Source: an uncultured Clostridia bacterium
GTDB lineage: Bacteria; Bacillota; Clostridia; Oscillospirales; Acutalibacteraceae
Length of the DNA: 8,288 bases
Direction of reading: 5' to 3'
Assembly: GCA_958445555.1 (NCBI GenBank)
Contig: CAUCSW010000022.1
Span: 1-8,288, forward strand
Shown: one piece after another, positions 8,242 through 8,288 of the stretch
Numbering within the stretch: the first letter of the stretch is position 1
Layout of the letters: every line of letters starts with the position of its first letter
Program-made: the position numbers and the translations under genes
The notes under the pieces: generated by a model
The model's input: the letters and a program-made list of their open reading frames with translations, nothing else
Told to the model about the DNA's origin: nothing
The model's database searches: none

Positions 8242-8288
8242 CGGTTTCGGGGTTTGATGTGTTTTTTGATCACAAAGCTTTTATTCCG

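Noticed and set aside
8145..8288. A 47-codon open frame on the minus strand running in from the right edge and ending in TGA at 8145-8147, possibly the end of an upstream gene such as atpI.
   Set aside because: The peptide is Arg-rich and lacks the membrane segments of AtpI. Another frame (GIKAL then TGA at 8270-8272) could equally be the end of the upstream gene, so the true one cannot be decided.

Overview
The window holds one long minus-strand gene cluster encoding an F-type ATP synthase (F1Fo), followed on the same strand by a MATE-family efflux transporter. The 3' end of a plus-strand MFS transporter gene enters from the left edge. Strong AGGAGG-type ribosome binding sites, end-to-end overlapping genes and the character of the two transporters suggest a low-to-mid GC Firmicute, most likely an anaerobic Clostridia/Oscillospiraceae-type gut bacterium. 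There is no rRNA or taxonomic marker here, so this is an inference.

Layout from left to right: MFS transporter C-terminus (1-168, +); a strong hairpin-plus-U-tract terminator (199-251) in the convergent gap; a MATE transporter (335-1702, -); a structured ~110-base gap (1703-1811); then the atp genes, all on the minus strand. In transcription order from the right these are atpB (a), atpE (c), atpF (b), atpA (alpha, with an extra N-terminal domain), atpG (gamma), atpD (beta) and atpC (epsilon). About 150 bases upstream of atpB (8140-8288) carry small inverted repeats but no gene I can support.

The order is the classic a-c-b-(delta)-alpha-gamma-beta-epsilon order, but no separate delta gene is present and there is no room for one: atpF and atpA overlap by 14 bases. 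Instead, the alpha subunit starts with about 77 extra residues that read as the C-terminal domain of delta (OSCP), followed by an otherwise complete alpha subunit. The N-terminal helical domain of delta is not found in the window.

Other subunits also deviate. Subunit c has a signal peptide and a long extracytoplasmic tail before its two-helix hairpin. Subunit a has an extra N-terminal membrane helix, and unusual residues at two conserved positions near its essential Arg. Gamma has a ~50-residue Gly/Asp/Thr-rich segment with two Cys, at the place where chloroplast gamma carries its redox-regulatory insert. Gamma's near-universal K-A-M motif is changed to D-A-M. Beta lacks five conserved residues just before its gamma-contacting catch loop. 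The nucleotide-binding residues of alpha and beta, the c-ring glutamate, the a-subunit arginine and the epsilon ATP-binding motif are all intact. The enzyme therefore looks functional but rebuilt in its stator, rotor and regulatory parts, which makes it the main point of interest in this window.
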